Shown: positions 8,013 through 17,105 of the stretch, piece after piece
Numbering within the stretch: position 1 is the stretch's first letter
Layout of the letters: every line of letters begins with the position of its first letter
Assembly: GCA_965249525.1 (NCBI GenBank)
Contig: OZ252237.1
Location: forward strand, 248,001 to 312,000
Length of the DNA: 64,000 nucleotides
Reading direction: 5' to 3'
Source of the DNA: G965240465 sp965249525
GTDB taxonomy: Bacteria > SAR324 > JACQKK01
Position numbers and translations under genes: made by a program
The notes under the pieces: generated by a model
Database searches by the model: none
Told to the model about the DNA's origin: nothing
The model's input: only the letters and a program-made list of their open reading frames with translations

Positions 8013-8115
8013 GTGATGAGACATCACCTTACTATCATATGGCAGAAAAACAGCGAATTCAAACCACACCAGCAAGCCATATGTTGTTGAGCTTGCAGCT
8101 ATATGACAGTATAAA
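8013..8115 (+). promoter_or_regulatory. promoter and palindromic operators before the type II R-M operon
   Basis: A sigma-70-like promoter reads TTGAGC (8087-8092), a 17-bp spacer, then TATAAA (8110-8115), 43 bp before the methylase ATG. A perfect palindrome GTGATG-AGA-CATCAC occupies 8013-8027. A pair of inverted octamers, CATATGGC (8036-8043) and GCCATATG (8076-8083), flanks the region just upstream of the -35. Such symmetric sites are what controller proteins or self-regulating methylases bind in R-M systems. The protein that would bind here is inferred (the methylase has a helix-turn-helix-like N-terminus). Confidence 0.55.
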
Positions 8116-8158
8116 ATAAAGTTTATTTACCGCTTGTCTCATTCAGGATTATCCGTCT

Positions 8159-9781
8159 ATGAAGCCAGTGCATCAGGGAAGATACGCTGAAAGCAAATTT
8201 GTTGCAAGGACTGCCCAAATGGGACTCCCTCTGGAAGCAGCACAAAGCATCTCTCACCAGCAACTATACGGTAAGATGCTCAATATTCAGCAAGCCAGTG
8301 CTTGGGCAAGCCAATTATCAGGCAAAGATGTAACCCCTTCAAACATTGCCTATTTGGTTAATTATGGTCTGATAGACAAAATAGCAGACCAAGGGAGAAT
8401 CCATGTGCTGGCAGATCAACTGGCAGCCTATTACTTACAAGCAAATATACAGCAGACACACCCACTTTCTTTTTCCCATTACAAAGAATCACAAACCACC
8501 AAGCATGTACACCGTTTGCATCCCTACAAAGGAAAATTTATTCCTCAATTGGTAGAATATTTCCTTGATGCACACACGGATTCCATTAAACAAGAAGCTG
8601 TCTTTTGTCCAGGAGATTTGGTGCTAGATCCATTTTCTGGCAGCGGCACTACCCTGATTGCTGCCAATGAAGTGGGCTTGCATGCAATTGGTGTGGATGT
8701 TTCTGAATTCAATTGCTTTATGGCCAACCTAAAACTAAGCAGGGTGTCCCATTCTCAGCTGTTGCATCATGCCCTTAAAATTGGTCAAACCATAGGTCGT
8801 ATTGCTCCTTGCCTGTTTGAGAGGGAACTTGCAGCAACGATAAGTGCTTTTAATAGCCAATACTTTCCCTCTCCTCAGTTTCGCAAAAGCATCTATGATA
8901 AATCCTTTGATGACCGTGCTTATGGGGACAAATATATTGAGTTGTTGCTGCCGCATTTTGATGCGCTGATGAAAAAGCACGGCATGCTGCCATATGCCCC
9001 TGCCAGTAACTCGTTTTTGGATACTTGGTATCTGCCCAGTGTGCGCCAGCAAATACAATTGGCACATGCCGAGATTGCTGGCATCCAAGACACCAAGCTG
9101 AGAGACATGCTGCGATTGATTTTGAGTCGCACCGTGCGTTCTTGCAGGGCGACTACCCATCGTGCATTGGCTACTTTGGATAAGCCTGTTACAAAACCCT
9201 ATTACTGTCGTAAGCACGGCAAGCTGTGTCATCCGTTATTTTCCATTGACAGGTGGTGGAGTCGTTACACTGAAGACAGCATCAAGCGTCTGGATCAATT
9301 TGCTCGGGTGCGCACCGATACGAGACAAGTGTGTTTTGCAGGAGATTCACAGAAAATAGATTTAAGTCGCTTGCTTAAAGATAAGGGTGTGTTGTCAAAA
9401 AAGATCAAAGGCATTTTTTCATCACCACCCTATGTAGGGATGATCGATTATCATGAACAGCATGCCTACGCTTACGAGATTTTTGGATTTCCTAGGCACG
9501 ATAAGAATGAAATCGGTTCTATGCACAACGGTCGGTCACGCTTGGCTAGAGAGAGATATGTGGAAGGAATTGTTCAAGTACTACACAACTGCAAACCATT
9601 GATGGTGAAAGACTATCAAGTATTCCTAGTTGCCAATGATCGCTATGGTCTTTATCCCCTGATAGCAGAGAAGGCAAGGATGTGTATTTTTCGTCAATAT
9701 GATCGCCCCGTCTTAAACAGGGCAGAAGGAAATAAATCCCCATACAGTGAATCCATCTTTCATCTCCGACCACAGTCATGA
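8159..9781 (+). CDS. type II DNA methyltransferase (probable N4-cytosine, SPPY)
   Basis: 540 residues. Motif I DPFSGSGTTLIAANEVGLHA is at about 157-176 and motif IV SSPPYVGMIDYHE at about 420. SPPY is typical of N4-cytosine methylases. The AdoMet-binding motif precedes the catalytic one, with a large insert between them that probably holds target recognition. HRLHPYKGKFIPQLVEYFL just before motif I is a conserved block of this family. The first ~100 residues contain a helix-turn-helix-like stretch (QASAWASQLSGKDVTPSNIA), so the enzyme may also bind operators in front of its gene. The stop overlaps the nuclease start by 4 bp (ATGA). It protects host sites against the linked nuclease. Confidence 0.88.
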   Translation: MKPVHQGRYAESKFVARTAQMGLPLEAAQSISHQQLYGKMLNIQQASAWASQLSGKDVTPSNIAYLVNYGLIDKIADQGRIHVLADQLAAYYLQANIQQTHPLSFSHYKESQTTKHVHRLHPYKGKFIPQLVEYFLDAHTDSIKQEAVFCPGDLVLDPFSGSGTTLIAANEVGLHAIGVDVSEFNCFMANLKLSRVSHSQLLHHALKIGQTIGRIAPCLFERELAATISAFNSQYFPSPQFRKSIYDKSFDDRAYGDKYIELLLPHFDALMKKHGMLPYAPASNSFLDTWYLPSVRQQIQLAHAEIAGIQDTKLRDMLRLILSRTVRSCRATTHRALATLDKPVTKPYYCRKHGKLCHPLFSIDRWWSRYTEDSIKRLDQFARVRTDTRQVCFAGDSQKIDLSRLLKDKGVLSKKIKGIFSSPPYVGMIDYHEQHAYAYEIFGFPRHDKNEIGSMHNGRSRLARERYVEGIVQVLHNCKPLMVKDYQVFLVANDRYGLYPLIAEKARMCIFRQYDRPVLNRAEGNKSPYSESIFHLRPQS

Positions 9782-10572
9782 TCTTGTCCCCGCACCAATG
9801 TAAACAAATAGAAGCAACCGTCGTTCAGGTTGTGGAAAAGAAATTGGCATCCTATCAGCCAGAAACTCCAGACGAAAAACCCTTTCACCACCGTATTCTA
9901 GGTAAAGATAGAATGGCATTATTTTCTTTTATTCACTCCATGAATACTGTAATGGGCACTTCTGTTTTTGAGAAGGTCGCTAGCCTGATTGCCAAACCTT
10001 TTTTTCAGCAAGTGGAAAATGGATACCAATTACCTCAAAGAATCGGTCAAGCTGCAGAATATAAAATTACCGAATTAATGAATCATTTAAAAAATAGTCA
10101 GCAAGAACCCGATATTCAGAAAGAATCTCAAGCCTTGTGGGAAGTAAGACATCAGGGCCCTTTTTACCCAAAGAAGATAAGAAAAGTGGATCTGTTTTTG
10201 ATGGACAAGCAAAACAAGGTGTATTTTTTTGATATAAAAACAGCAAAACCCAATATAGATGGTTTTGAGAAACTCAAGCAAAATACCTTGGAATGGATAG
10301 CTTGTTATTATTGCCAGTTGGATTCATCGGCACCGTTGGAGTTAACTGCAGGGGCGGCGATACCCTACAATCCCTATGCACCGAAGCCATACAAACGCTG
10401 GACGCTGCGTGGGATGTTTGCCGAGAACCAGCTGTTGGTAGGTGAGGATTTTTGGAATTTTTTGGCTGCCAATCAACCGATTTACCAGCAATTGCTAGAC
10501 TGCTTTGAGCGCGCAGGTGAGGCTTTGCGAGCGAAGGTTGACAACTTCTTTGGGCAATTTCAGCAGGGTTGA
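9778..10572 (+). CDS. type II restriction endonuclease, TdeIII-like
   Basis: 264 residues. Begins MILSPHQCKQIEATVVQVVE; the core has KIRKVDLFLMDKQNKVYFFD followed by IKTAKPN, a PD-(D/E)XK-type centre (VDLF with the catalytic Asp, then DIK with the catalytic Lys). This layout resembles the TdeIII restriction endonuclease family, whose characterised member cuts at GGNCC; the specificity here cannot be read from sequence. It is translated from an ATGA overlap with the methylase, as expected of a two-gene R-M operon. The gene is visibly more AT-rich than mnmG downstream, which suggests horizontal acquisition of the pair. It converges with mnmG 14 bp away. Confidence 0.75.
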   Translation: MILSPHQCKQIEATVVQVVEKKLASYQPETPDEKPFHHRILGKDRMALFSFIHSMNTVMGTSVFEKVASLIAKPFFQQVENGYQLPQRIGQAAEYKITELMNHLKNSQQEPDIQKESQALWEVRHQGPFYPKKIRKVDLFLMDKQNKVYFFDIKTAKPNIDGFEKLKQNTLEWIACYYCQLDSSAPLELTAGAAIPYNPYAPKPYKRWTLRGMFAENQLLVGEDFWNFLAANQPIYQQLLDCFERAGEALRAKVDNFFGQFQQG

Positions 10573-10586
10573 GATGGTAGGGGGGA

Positions 10587-12518
10587 CTAAGAGGCTTTTT
10601 TTTGTTTGACTTGGTGGGTTCTTATCCAGAATGCCAATAAAGCGATGGCAGCGGGTGTGATGCCGCTGATGCGGCTGGCTTGACCGAGGTTTTCAGGTTG
10701 GTGTTGGCTGAGTTTTTGTACCACTTCGGTGGAGAGTCCGCTGATGCGTTGATAGGGTGTCTGTGGGGGCAGGCTGAGGGACTGCCATTTTTTTAGTGCA
10801 GTTACCTGTTGTTGTTGTCTTTTGAGGTAGCCAGCGTATTTTAGGTTAATTTCTACTTGTTCACGGACTATTGTGGGCCAGTTGTGCAGGTTCACTTGTT
10901 GGGCTATGGGGTTTAGGTGTGTCAAATCATCCAGTTTCAGCTGCGGACGTTTGATGAGTTCTGCTGCACTGCTGGGTACTTTCAGGGGGGATTGCGCCAG
11001 TTTTGCTAAGGCGGTGTTCACATAACGACTAGGGGTCAGGCGTATGTTTTGCAGGGAGGCTGTAAGCGATGCGATGGAGCGTTGTTTCTGCTTTAATTGT
11101 TGGTAATGGTCTTCTTCCAGCAGTCCTGCCTGCCAGCTGCGCTCGCTAAGACGCAGGTCAGCGTTGTCTTCCCGTAGATAAAGCCGATATTCTGCTCGGG
11201 AGGTAAACATGCGGTATGGTTCATCTACTCCCTTGGTAATCAGGTCATCCACCATGACTCCAATAACTGATTCTTCCCGCTGCAGTATAAAAGGCTCACG
11301 CTTTTGAGCACACATGGCGGCGTTGATGCCAGCCAGCAAACCTTGGGCGGCGGCTTCTTCGTAGCCAGTGGTGCCGTTTAGCTGGCCTGCTAAGAACAAT
11401 GTGGATATGCCTTTCACCGCCAAACTGGCAGACAATTGGGTGGGTTGGACAAAATCGTACTCTACTGCGTAGCCTGGCCGCATGATTTCCACTTCTTCCA
11501 GACCACCAATGGTGCGCAAATATGCCAATTGCAGTTCTTGCGGCAAGCTGGTGGAAAGACCATTGGGATAAATTTCTTCCCCTGCCAAGGTGGTGGGTTC
11601 TAAAAATACCTGATGCTGTTGGCGGTCAGGGAATTTCACTACCTTGTCTTCAATAGAAGGACAATAACGCGGTCCAATGCCTTTAATGGATCCTGAATAC
11701 AGTGCTGAACGATGGAGATTTTGTGCAATCAGCTGGTGGGTTCGGGGGTTGGTATGGGTGATATGGCAACATACCTGAGGCAAGAATTTGGGACTTCCCC
11801 AAAAACTAAAAGGACGAATGGGGTCATCACCGACTTGTTTTTCCAGTGCCTGCCAATTGATGCTGTTTTTGTAAAGCCTAGGTACGGTGCCAGTTTTCAA
11901 ACGCCCCAAGCGTAAACCCAAAGCACGCAATGCCTCTGACAATCCACTGGAGGGAGGCTCATCTGCCCGCCCGGCTGCGCGTTTATCAAGACCAATATGC
12001 ACACGCCCCTCCAAAAATGTCCCTGTGGTTAACACCACTGTACTTGTCGGGATAATGGAATCATCACCCAGTTTTACCCCCACCACCCGTTGCCCCTTGG
12101 TCTCCAACCCTTTTACCTCGCCCTGATGCACTTCCAGTCCTGTTTGGGCAGCAATCACTTCTCCCATATAACTGCGATAGCGCACCATGTCCGATTGACA
12201 TCGGCTGCCCCACACCGCAGGCCCCTTGGTGCGGTTGAGTACACGGAATTGAATAGCGGTAGCATCGGCTGCCCGTGCCATTTTTCCACCTATGGCATCT
12301 ATTTCTTTCACGAGTACGCCTTTGCCCACACCACCAATGGCGGGGTTGCAGGGCATGTGTCCAATGCGGTCGGGACGCATGGTTACCAGCAAGGTACGGC
12401 AGCCCAGGCGTGCGGCTGCCAGCGCAGCTTCACAGCCTGCATGACCACCTCCCACCACCAGCACATCCCAGCGGGCAAGAGGAGAAGCAGCGGCTTTAAG
12501 CGATAAAGAAGCAGGCAT
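10587..12518 (-). CDS. mnmG: tRNA uridine 5-carboxymethylaminomethyl modification enzyme MnmG (GidA)
   Basis: 643 residues. The FAD-binding motif DVLVVGGGHAGCEAALAAAR lies near the N-terminus. Family blocks AIGGVGKGVLVKEIDAIGG, RCQSDMVRYRSYM, LTTGTFLEGRVHIG, GPRYCPSIEDKVVKF, FLEPTTLAGEEIYPNGLSTS, QLNGTTGYEEAAAQGL and RMFTSRAEYRLYLREDNADL follow in order. With MnmE it installs the cmnm5 group on U34 of tRNAs reading mixed codon boxes. Length is normal. The usual partners mnmE, rsmG or parAB are not in the window. It is divergent from the ECF transporter gene. Its coding strand is G/T-biased at the 5' end and C/A-biased at the 3' end. Confidence 0.98.
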   Translation of the reverse strand: MPASLSLKAAASPLARWDVLVVGGGHAGCEAALAAARLGCRTLLVTMRPDRIGHMPCNPAIGGVGKGVLVKEIDAIGGKMARAADATAIQFRVLNRTKGPAVWGSRCQSDMVRYRSYMGEVIAAQTGLEVHQGEVKGLETKGQRVVGVKLGDDSIIPTSTVVLTTGTFLEGRVHIGLDKRAAGRADEPPSSGLSEALRALGLRLGRLKTGTVPRLYKNSINWQALEKQVGDDPIRPFSFWGSPKFLPQVCCHITHTNPRTHQLIAQNLHRSALYSGSIKGIGPRYCPSIEDKVVKFPDRQQHQVFLEPTTLAGEEIYPNGLSTSLPQELQLAYLRTIGGLEEVEIMRPGYAVEYDFVQPTQLSASLAVKGISTLFLAGQLNGTTGYEEAAAQGLLAGINAAMCAQKREPFILQREESVIGVMVDDLITKGVDEPYRMFTSRAEYRLYLREDNADLRLSERSWQAGLLEEDHYQQLKQKQRSIASLTASLQNIRLTPSRYVNTALAKLAQSPLKVPSSAAELIKRPQLKLDDLTHLNPIAQQVNLHNWPTIVREQVEINLKYAGYLKRQQQQVTALKKWQSLSLPPQTPYQRISGLSTEVVQKLSQHQPENLGQASRISGITPAAIALLAFWIRTHQVKQKKAS

Positions 12519-12727
12519 GGAACAGCATCAGGCGGGATAACAAAGAAAAATGACATAACCACTAAGCATACCATAAACCAAAAAAGAGATTGATGGGGCG
12601 GTGGTTTGGTATTGGAGTATGATTTCAGGTAAGGTTGAAGCAAAGACAGCAAATAAACAAGTAGCAAATAAACAAGCGCAAAAAGCCATCAGGCAAGAAA
12701 ACGGACAAGCTAACGGCCAGCCATCGG

Positions 12728-15073
12728 ATGACTGCAAGCATGCCACAGTGTGCCAGGGATAACCACACAGCAGGTAGGGCTGGGCTGGGGTGGTGGTGTG
12801 TGATGGGGTTGGGAGTGGTGGTGATGGGAGTAGTGGTGCTGGCACCGTTGTGGGTTTCAGCAGGTGGGGGATGGTCATGGGGTGGCTGGGTGACGGCGAT
12901 GGTTTGGGTGGGTGGGATGTTGGTGTTGGTATTGGCATTGGGTCTGATGCCTTGGTGGACAAGAGGGTATGCAGTACAGGAGTTGGTGTTGATTGCACTG
13001 ACTTTTGGATTGGCGTTGGTGGTATTGGGATTGCCTGGTGCTGTGATAGGTGCGCTGCCTGCTGTTTTTTTGGGGCCGTTTGCGTTTTTGCTGCAGGATT
13101 TGTGGTTTAAGCAGGCTTTTTTTGTGGTGTTGGGGGTATTGGTGGGGTTGGTGCGGCGGCCGGGGGTGTATTTTTTGTTTCATTTGTTGTGGATGGCTTC
13201 ACAGTCGTTGTTGCAGGGATATTTTTCGCCGGGGTTGATTTTGCTGGGGGGCAGTTCGGTTTTTTTGTTGGAGGTGGGTTTATGGGTGGGCGGTGTCACG
13301 CGGCGAGGTTCGCATGCAGCGGCTGTGAGTGGTGGTGTGGTGTTAGGGGGTGCCTTGATGGCAGGAGGGGCGATGGGGTTGGTGGTGTGGATGAGCTTGG
13401 AGTTGTTGCGGTGGCTGTATCGGTTGGAGTTTTCTTGGTGGTATATGGGATTGCAGGTGGTATCGGGGGGGTTGAATGGGGGATTGGGAATGGGCATGGG
13501 ATTGTGGTTATCCAGACGGTTGTGGAAGCTGCGTCGCAACTGGGGGGTGTGGGGAGGCGGTGAGGATGGTGGGGGTGTGCTGGGGAAAAGGGAGGAGGTG
13601 GGTGTGGCAGGTGATGTCCCTTTGTGGTGTGAGGGGCTGAGTTTTGTGCCTGCTGGGGGAGTGGATTTGCTGTATTGCGGAGTGGATTTGGAATTGAGAC
13701 AGGGGGAGTTGGTGGGGCTGTCGGGAGTGAGTGGCAGTGGCAAGAGCAGTGTGTTATGGCAGTTGCAGGGTTTGTTGGGGGCGAATGGAGGGAAGGTGGG
13801 TGGTGGAGGCAGGCGATTGGAGTGGTGGGGAAGATGGCACTGGGCTAGGCGATGTGGATTGTTGTTTCAGGAGGTGCGTCCGCAGCTGTTGCGTTCTGGG
13901 GTGTGGGAGGAGGTTATATTGGCGGCGGGCATGTCTGGTTTGTCTGAGAGACGGGCAAGGTGGGCGGCGGAAGGTGCGCTGAGTCGTTTTGGTTTAGGAA
14001 GGATGTGCGACAGGCGTTTGGGTAGTTTGAGTGGAGGAGAGATGCAACGGCTGGCGATGGCAGCTTTATGGGCTGGTCGTCATCGGGTGTTGTTATTGGA
14101 TGAACCATTGTCTCATCAGGATGCCCGTTGGCGACGGCGATTGGTGGGTGAGTTTCGGCGTCAGGCAAGACGTGGGATAGCGTTGCTGGTGGCGGAGCAT
14201 CGGGTGAGGGCGCTGGGAAAGCGGGGAATTCGCTGGCTGTATTTGGATGGTAAAGGTGGGGGTTTGCAGGAGGGGACGGGGAAGGGGGGTGGTGTGCTGG
14301 GCGGGTTGGGTGCCAGGGGTGCGGGGAGAGCTTTTACAGCGAAGGCTGGATGTGTGGATTCTGGAGAGAAGCTGTGCCTGCGGGGGTTAAGGTTGGGTCG
14401 GGGAGAGAGGGATGGGGATGGTTGGCAATTGGGTCCTGTGGAGGCTTGTTTGGAAAAAGGGATGGTGGTTGCCTTAGGGGGGGCGAATGGTTCAGGAAAA
14501 AGCAGCTTGATGGAAGTATGCTTGGGTTTGCGAGTTCCCTGGGAGGGGGAGGTGTGTTGGGAGCGTTCAGGGGAGAAGGGGAGGTTGGTGCAGAAGTTGT
14601 CAGTCAGGGAGCGGGCGCAGCTGTTTGGGTGGCTGCCGCAAGATTCAGATTTGGCTTTGGGTGCGCCTACTGTGGAGGAAGAGTTGGTGCGGTCGGTGAG
14701 ATTGAGGGGCATGGGGAAGGAGGAAGGGAGGAGATTGGTGGAGAAGTGGTTGGTGCGGTTGGGTTTAGAGGATGCGGGAGGGCAGCCTTTGTTGTTGATG
14801 AGTGTGGGCGAGCGTCAGCGGGTGGCTTTGGGGGCAGCGATGGTGCATGCCCCGCAGCTGTTATTATTGGATGAGCCTTTTGCTGGTTTGGATGAGGCGC
14901 AGGCGCAGGAATTGATGGGGTTGCTGTGTGAAGCTGTGAGAGAGGGATGGGTGGGGGCGTTGTTATTGGCGACACATGATGCCCATTTGGTGTCAGGCTG
15001 TGTGGATGCGTGGTGGGTATTGCGCAATGGACGGCTGCGGGTGGTAGATGCTGTGAGCATGGCAAGGAGGTAG
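12728..15073 (+). CDS. fused ECF transporter: YkoE-like S component plus two ATPase domains
   Basis: 781 residues, fewer if translation starts at ATG 12803. Residues ~20-270 are very hydrophobic, with about seven or eight membrane segments. The FLFHLLWMASQSLLQG and VVSGGLNGGLGMGMGLWLSR blocks resemble the YkoE/ThiW type of substrate-binding S component. Two ABC ATPase domains follow. The first has GVSGSGKSS (~334), LSGGEMQR (~435) and LLLDEPLSHQD. The second has GANGSGKSS (~585), an atypical signature MSVGERQR (~690) and LLLDEPFAGLD. The result is S–EcfA–EcfA' in one chain, with EcfT following after 2 bp. YkoEDC systems carry thiamine precursors, but no TPP or cobalamin riboswitch is recognisable upstream, so the substrate stays open. 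The coding strand is extremely G/T rich. Confidence 0.8.
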   Translation: MTASMPQCARDNHTAGRAGLGWWCVMGLGVVVMGVVVLAPLWVSAGGGWSWGGWVTAMVWVGGMLVLVLALGLMPWWTRGYAVQELVLIALTFGLALVVLGLPGAVIGALPAVFLGPFAFLLQDLWFKQAFFVVLGVLVGLVRRPGVYFLFHLLWMASQSLLQGYFSPGLILLGGSSVFLLEVGLWVGGVTRRGSHAAAVSGGVVLGGALMAGGAMGLVVWMSLELLRWLYRLEFSWWYMGLQVVSGGLNGGLGMGMGLWLSRRLWKLRRNWGVWGGGEDGGGVLGKREEVGVAGDVPLWCEGLSFVPAGGVDLLYCGVDLELRQGELVGLSGVSGSGKSSVLWQLQGLLGANGGKVGGGGRRLEWWGRWHWARRCGLLFQEVRPQLLRSGVWEEVILAAGMSGLSERRARWAAEGALSRFGLGRMCDRRLGSLSGGEMQRLAMAALWAGRHRVLLLDEPLSHQDARWRRRLVGEFRRQARRGIALLVAEHRVRALGKRGIRWLYLDGKGGGLQEGTGKGGGVLGGLGARGAGRAFTAKAGCVDSGEKLCLRGLRLGRGERDGDGWQLGPVEACLEKGMVVALGGANGSGKSSLMEVCLGLRVPWEGEVCWERSGEKGRLVQKLSVRERAQLFGWLPQDSDLALGAPTVEEELVRSVRLRGMGKEEGRRLVEKWLVRLGLEDAGGQPLLLMSVGERQRVALGAAMVHAPQLLLLDEPFAGLDEAQAQELMGLLCEAVREGWVGALLLATHDAHLVSGCVDAWWVLRNGRLRVVDAVSMARR

Positions 15074-15075
15074 AG

Positions 15076-15912
15076 ATGAAGGCAGTGGTGCCAGGTGAAA
15101 TGCCTCCACAGGCAGCGATAGCTTGGATGTTTTTGGCGTCGGTAGGGATATTGTTGGTGGAGCGTTGGGGTTGGATGCTGGGATTGTTGGCGGCGGCAGC
15201 CTGGTGGGGCTGGCTGCCAGCCAGCAGGTTGCAGCGTTTGTGGCTGGGAGTGGCGTTTCTTTTTACAGCTTGGAGTCTTATGTTGTCTCAAGGCTTCTTT
15301 TATCAAGCCGAACAGCTGACACCCTTGCTGGAGATTCCCCTGCCTTATGACAAGCGGTTGAGCATATCGCAAGAGGGCATTTGGCATGGACTGCAACAGT
15401 CTCTGCGCTGGGGTGTGCTGCTGCTACTGGCTGCAGGACTGCTGGTACGATATTCGCCAGACCGCCTGGCAGACGGTCTCAGGCGTATGGGCTTTCCCAC
15501 ACAAGCTGCCTTTCTCTTTGCTTTGGCTTTGCGACACCTTCCTTGGCTGTTCTCAGATGTCCTCACGGCAAGCCGCACACTTCGCCTGCGGGGCATCAGC
15601 GGTTGGAGATGGCTCACTGTTATCCCAGCATTCATCCGCTCCCTCGCCAGCAACAACATGCGCCGTGCTGATGCCGTAACACTGGCACTGCTTGCCAAAG
15701 GACTGCCCCAAAATACATTTAATCCCACACCCCCTGTCAAACCACTCCAAAAAACCCTCCTTTATACCTGCTCCCTGCTGCTCACCATCATTATCATTCT
15801 GCGCACCATGGCTTCCCTGATGCAAAAAGGTCTGCTGCAACCACCCCCTGCAGCTTCCCCCACCTGGGATATCCTTCTCCTCCTTATCGCCTGGCTGCAT
15901 CGTCTCCTTTAA
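15076..15912 (+). CDS. ecfT: ECF transporter transmembrane coupling protein EcfT
   Basis: 278 residues with five or so membrane segments. Start chosen at ATG 15076, preceded by AGGAGG at 15065-15070 that overlaps the end of the previous gene. The coupling motifs of EcfT are visible as ASRTLRLRGI (~170) and MRRADAVTLALLAKGL (~200), which correspond to the two Ala-Arg-Gly-type helices that contact the ATPases. It completes the ECF transporter encoded by the preceding fusion gene. Its 3' end overlaps the convergent exbD by 29 bp. Strand composition changes from G/T rich to C/A rich partway through. Confidence 0.85.
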   Translation: MKAVVPGEMPPQAAIAWMFLASVGILLVERWGWMLGLLAAAAWWGWLPASRLQRLWLGVAFLFTAWSLMLSQGFFYQAEQLTPLLEIPLPYDKRLSISQEGIWHGLQQSLRWGVLLLLAAGLLVRYSPDRLADGLRRMGFPTQAAFLFALALRHLPWLFSDVLTASRTLRLRGISGWRWLTVIPAFIRSLASNNMRRADAVTLALLAKGLPQNTFNPTPPVKPLQKTLLYTCSLLLTIIIILRTMASLMQKGLLQPPPAASPTWDILLLLIAWLHRLL

Positions 15913-16318
15913 CTCCCACCCGCAACCCCTCCCATTCCTCGCTTAACACACCATGCCAATACAGCAAATCACCCACCGAGGTGTCCGCCTGCGGCAGCAG
16001 TAAAATCCGTTCTGTCTCCAATGAACGCAATTCCTCCAATTCCTCTCCCGCTACCAAACGCTTGTCTCCCACCCACAAACCACCATCCGCCCGCAGCCGT
16101 ACCTTTGTCTCTTGCTGCTGACCCAATCCCTCTCCCCGACCCACCGCCAAATGCACCGCCTCCACTGAGTCAAAACGGCTTCCCAATACCAAAAAAAATA
16201 CCAACAAAAACAATACATCCAACATCGCTGTTAACGGCAACATCCCAACGACAGCATCTCTTCTCCACCAAAGCACTCCTCTAAGGCTGCTTCCAGTTAT
16301 CTTTCCAGTCCTATTCAT
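15884..16318 (-). CDS. exbD: ExbD-type biopolymer transport protein
   Basis: 144 residues. One N-terminal membrane helix, MLPLTAMLDVLFLLVFFLVL, with the essential Asp (here in AMLDVLF) that carries protons in ExbD/TolR proteins, followed by a periplasmic domain with the DLLYWHGVL helix. Together with ExbB it energises TonB. The start overlaps the exbB stop by 8 bp, indicating one operon transcribed exbB then exbD. The 3' end overlaps convergent ecfT by 29 bp. The sequence diverges from textbook ExbD, but topology, Asp position and neighbours agree. Confidence 0.85.
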   Translation of the reverse strand: MNRTGKITGSSLRGVLWWRRDAVVGMLPLTAMLDVLFLLVFFLVLGSRFDSVEAVHLAVGRGEGLGQQQETKVRLRADGGLWVGDKRLVAGEELEELRSLETERILLLPQADTSVGDLLYWHGVLSEEWEGLRVGVKGDDAARR

Positions 16319-16913
16319 GTTGTTCGCAGAACCCTTTTTTTTCTATTACTTCCCACCAATCATCCAAACCCTCCAGCCAACGCATGCGCAGCCGCGACAA
16401 CATATGATGCGCCGCCAACAAAGGCAAAGCACCCACCAATCCTACCTCTGTACTCCACAATGCCTGACCCAGCCCAGCCGATAACACCTGCCGAGACGCC
16501 TCCCCCGATAACTCCTGCATGGTAGCTATCATCCCAGATACCGTCCCCAACAAACCCAACATAGGCAAAATGCTGGCAATCCAAGCCAAAGTCGCCAAGC
16601 GTGCCTCCAACTCCGGCAAACGCCGCAGCACCAAGTGCTCACGCTCTTCTAATGAAATCTCTCCTTGCAACCTTCGCATCTCACAGGCTTCTGCCAATAA
16701 CCGTCCCAACGGTGTGACAGGCCAACCTGAAACAGGCAACTGCACCCATCTATCCTTCCTTTTGCGCAATGCTCCTTCCGCCCTCCACCAAATCAACCAA
16801 GTCAGCAAACGTTCTGTCATGAGCAACCATCCCAGCGTTGTGGTCAATAGCAACCACGGCATCCAAACACCACCTTCTTTTAACAGCATATCCAGCACAT
16901 CCAAAGGAAACAT
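16311..16913 (-). CDS. exbB: ExbB/TolQ-type proton channel protein
   Basis: 200 residues. Three membrane helices are visible: WMPWLLLTTTLGWLLMTERL, then LATLAWIASILPMLGLLGTV and LWSTEVGLVGALPLLAAHHM. The block ASILPMLGLLGTVSGMIATM is the MotA/TolQ/ExbB signature, including the Gly-rich GLLGTV turn and the conserved Thr/Ser residues of the proton path. It is the first gene of an exbB–exbD operon divergent from tonB, so this locus carries its own private energising complex for the TonB-dependent receptor next door. Length is slightly short for ExbB, which averages 210-240 residues. Confidence 0.92.
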   Translation of the reverse strand: MFPLDVLDMLLKEGGVWMPWLLLTTTLGWLLMTERLLTWLIWWRAEGALRKRKDRWVQLPVSGWPVTPLGRLLAEACEMRRLQGEISLEEREHLVLRRLPELEARLATLAWIASILPMLGLLGTVSGMIATMQELSGEASRQVLSAGLGQALWSTEVGLVGALPLLAAHHMLSRLRMRWLEGLDDWWEVIEKKGFCEQHE

Positions 16914-17105
16914 GTCTCTTCTCTTTAAGAACTTTTTTGTTCAGCAGGTTTTTGCCAGCAAAATTCCACCACATCATCTCATGCCAGCATGCCCCAAAAA
17001 CCATCAAGCATACAGCCAGGCATGCTAAGCTTTTCTTTATTGGCTGAGATGAGCCGCAGTCAAAGTAGCTTACTATAAGGAGTATGATAAAAAAGCGTAT
17101 CTCCC

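Noticed and set aside
12519..12803. TPP or cobalamin riboswitch upstream of the fused ECF gene
   Set aside because: I looked for the TPP CTGAGA/ACCTGATC elements and the B12 box and found no convincing match; a stretch resembling GCCA-CAG-TG is too weak.
13180..13743. 187-codon minus-strand frame within the ECF fusion gene
   Set aside because: Antisense shadow with Pro/Thr/Asn-rich low complexity; the sense strand has clear ABC motifs.
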